From an uncultured Bacteroidales bacterium (GTDB lineage: Bacteria > Bacteroidota > Bacteroidia > Bacteroidales > P3), in contig CAMIVE010000019.1 in NCBI GenBank assembly GCA_946401725.1, positions 1-33,098 on the forward strand: a DNA stretch of 33,098 nucleotides, written 5' to 3'. Shown here one piece after another: positions 32,822 through 33,098 of the stretch (position 1 is the first letter of the stretch; each line of letters begins with the position of its first letter). The position numbers were made by a program, and so were the translations under genes. The notes under the pieces were generated by a model that worked only from the letters and a program-made list of their open reading frames with translations, did no database searches and was not told where the DNA came from.

Positions 32822-32857
32822 AAGAGAGGTGACGTCCGGTCGGATGTCACCTCTCTT
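32822..32857. terminator. Bidirectional terminator between aqpZ and prfB
   Basis: A 16-bp stem (32822-32837 with 32842-32857, one G-T pair) and a GGTC loop are flanked by T-rich sequence on the plus side and by an A run (32815-32820) that gives T's on the minus side. The two genes converge on it. Confidence 0.85.
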
Positions 32858-32875
32858 ATTTTGTTTCTGCTATTA

Positions 32876-33098
32876 TTAACCTTCCGCTCCGAACTCCATC
32901 AGATAAGCTTTGATGAATTCGTCGATTTTACCGTCCATCACGCCGGTGACGTCGCCCGTTTGGTAGTTGGTGCGGTGGTCTTTGACGCGGCGGTCGTCCA
33001 TCACATAGCTGCGTATCTGGCTGCCCCATTCGATTTTCTTCTGCGAGGCTTTGATTTTGGCCTGTTCCTCCATGCGGTGCTTCATCTCGCGGTCATAG
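32876..33098 (-). CDS. prfB: Peptide chain release factor 2, C-terminal end (cut by window edge)
   Basis: The last 74 residues are visible, ending at TAA 32876-32878. YDREMKHRMEEQAKIKASQK leads to KIEWGSQIRSYVMDDRRVKDHRT, the conserved RF2 C-terminal segment (xxIxWGxQIRSYVxxPYxxVKDHRT), then GDVTGVMDGKIDEFIKAYL. RF2 reads UGA and UAA stop codons. The GGQ domain and the programmed-frameshift site lie outside the window. The HRTNYQTGDVTGVMDG part separates it from RF1. MDDRR in place of HPY(K/R)L is a common variant in Bacteroidota. Confidence 0.92.
   Translation of the reverse strand, partial: YDREMKHRMEEQAKIKASQKKIEWGSQIRSYVMDDRRVKDHRTNYQTGDVTGVMDGKIDEFIKAYLMEFGAEG

Overview
The window reads as a chromosomal segment of a member of the Bacteroidota, most likely order Bacteroidales. 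The evidence is repeated -7 boxes of the form TAnnTTTG (at least seven in front of genes), starts that mostly lack a Shine-Dalgarno sequence, an archaeal/eukaryal-type prolyl-tRNA synthetase, a WG-repeat secreted protein, a Bacteroidota-style ExbB/ExbD cluster and a lipoprotein-anchored BamA-like barrel. I cannot fix genus or family. Genes at both edges are cut: dihydroorotase (left) and peptide chain release factor 2 (right).

Layout. 1-2.0 kb (minus): 5' part of dihydroorotase with a heptanucleotide repeat inside it, a remnant of a four-helix-bundle gene, and a WG-repeat protein. 2.1-3.8 kb (plus): an ECF sigma factor with a membrane anti-sigma-like partner. 3.9-5.2 kb: glyA with a near-consensus promoter and strong terminator, then a 60-aa membrane protein. 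5.4-9.05 kb (minus): a three-gene operon of a DUF2156 protein, a GNAT acetyltransferase and a GH89 alpha-N-acetylglucosaminidase. 9.2-11.9 kb: clpB. 12.0-12.8 kb: a tRNA adenine methyltransferase. 12.8-15.3 kb (minus): exbB, a four-TM protein and two exbD genes. 15.4-16.4 kb: polyprenyl synthase. 16.6-23.6 kb (minus): a probable five-gene envelope operon (Tyr/Trp/Gly-rich exported protein, alkaline phosphatase, outer-membrane barrel, KdtA, BamA/TamA-like barrel). 23.7-25.2 kb: proS, divergent from it.

25.2-31.9 kb is the accessory region and the most interesting part. It opens with a long nested inverted-repeat structure that looks like a structured RNA with its own terminator. It continues with two overlapping DNA-methyltransferase-like genes, of which the first keeps a canonical SAM-binding motif but has no NPPY and the second has NPPY but a degraded SAM motif. 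Then come a REP-associated tyrosine transposase flanked by long inverted repeats made of three hairpins each and bracketed by a 60-bp direct duplication of the methyltransferase 3' end, a toxin-antitoxin-like pair, and a 907-aa fusion of a GIY-YIG (T5orf172-like) nuclease with an SF2 helicase. I read this as a restriction-modification type defence island with a TA module and a RAYT element lodged inside it.

31.9-33.1 kb returns to core genes: aquaporin Z and the 3' end of prfB, convergent across a shared hairpin terminator. A ~110-125-bp interspersed repeat occurs twice (after clpB and upstream of the polyprenyl synthase gene), with a compensatory change in one hairpin; a 20-bp fragment of it may lie after the helicase gene. 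I saw no rRNA or tRNA gene and no CRISPR array. All functional calls come from reading motifs in the translated sequence; no database search was run.
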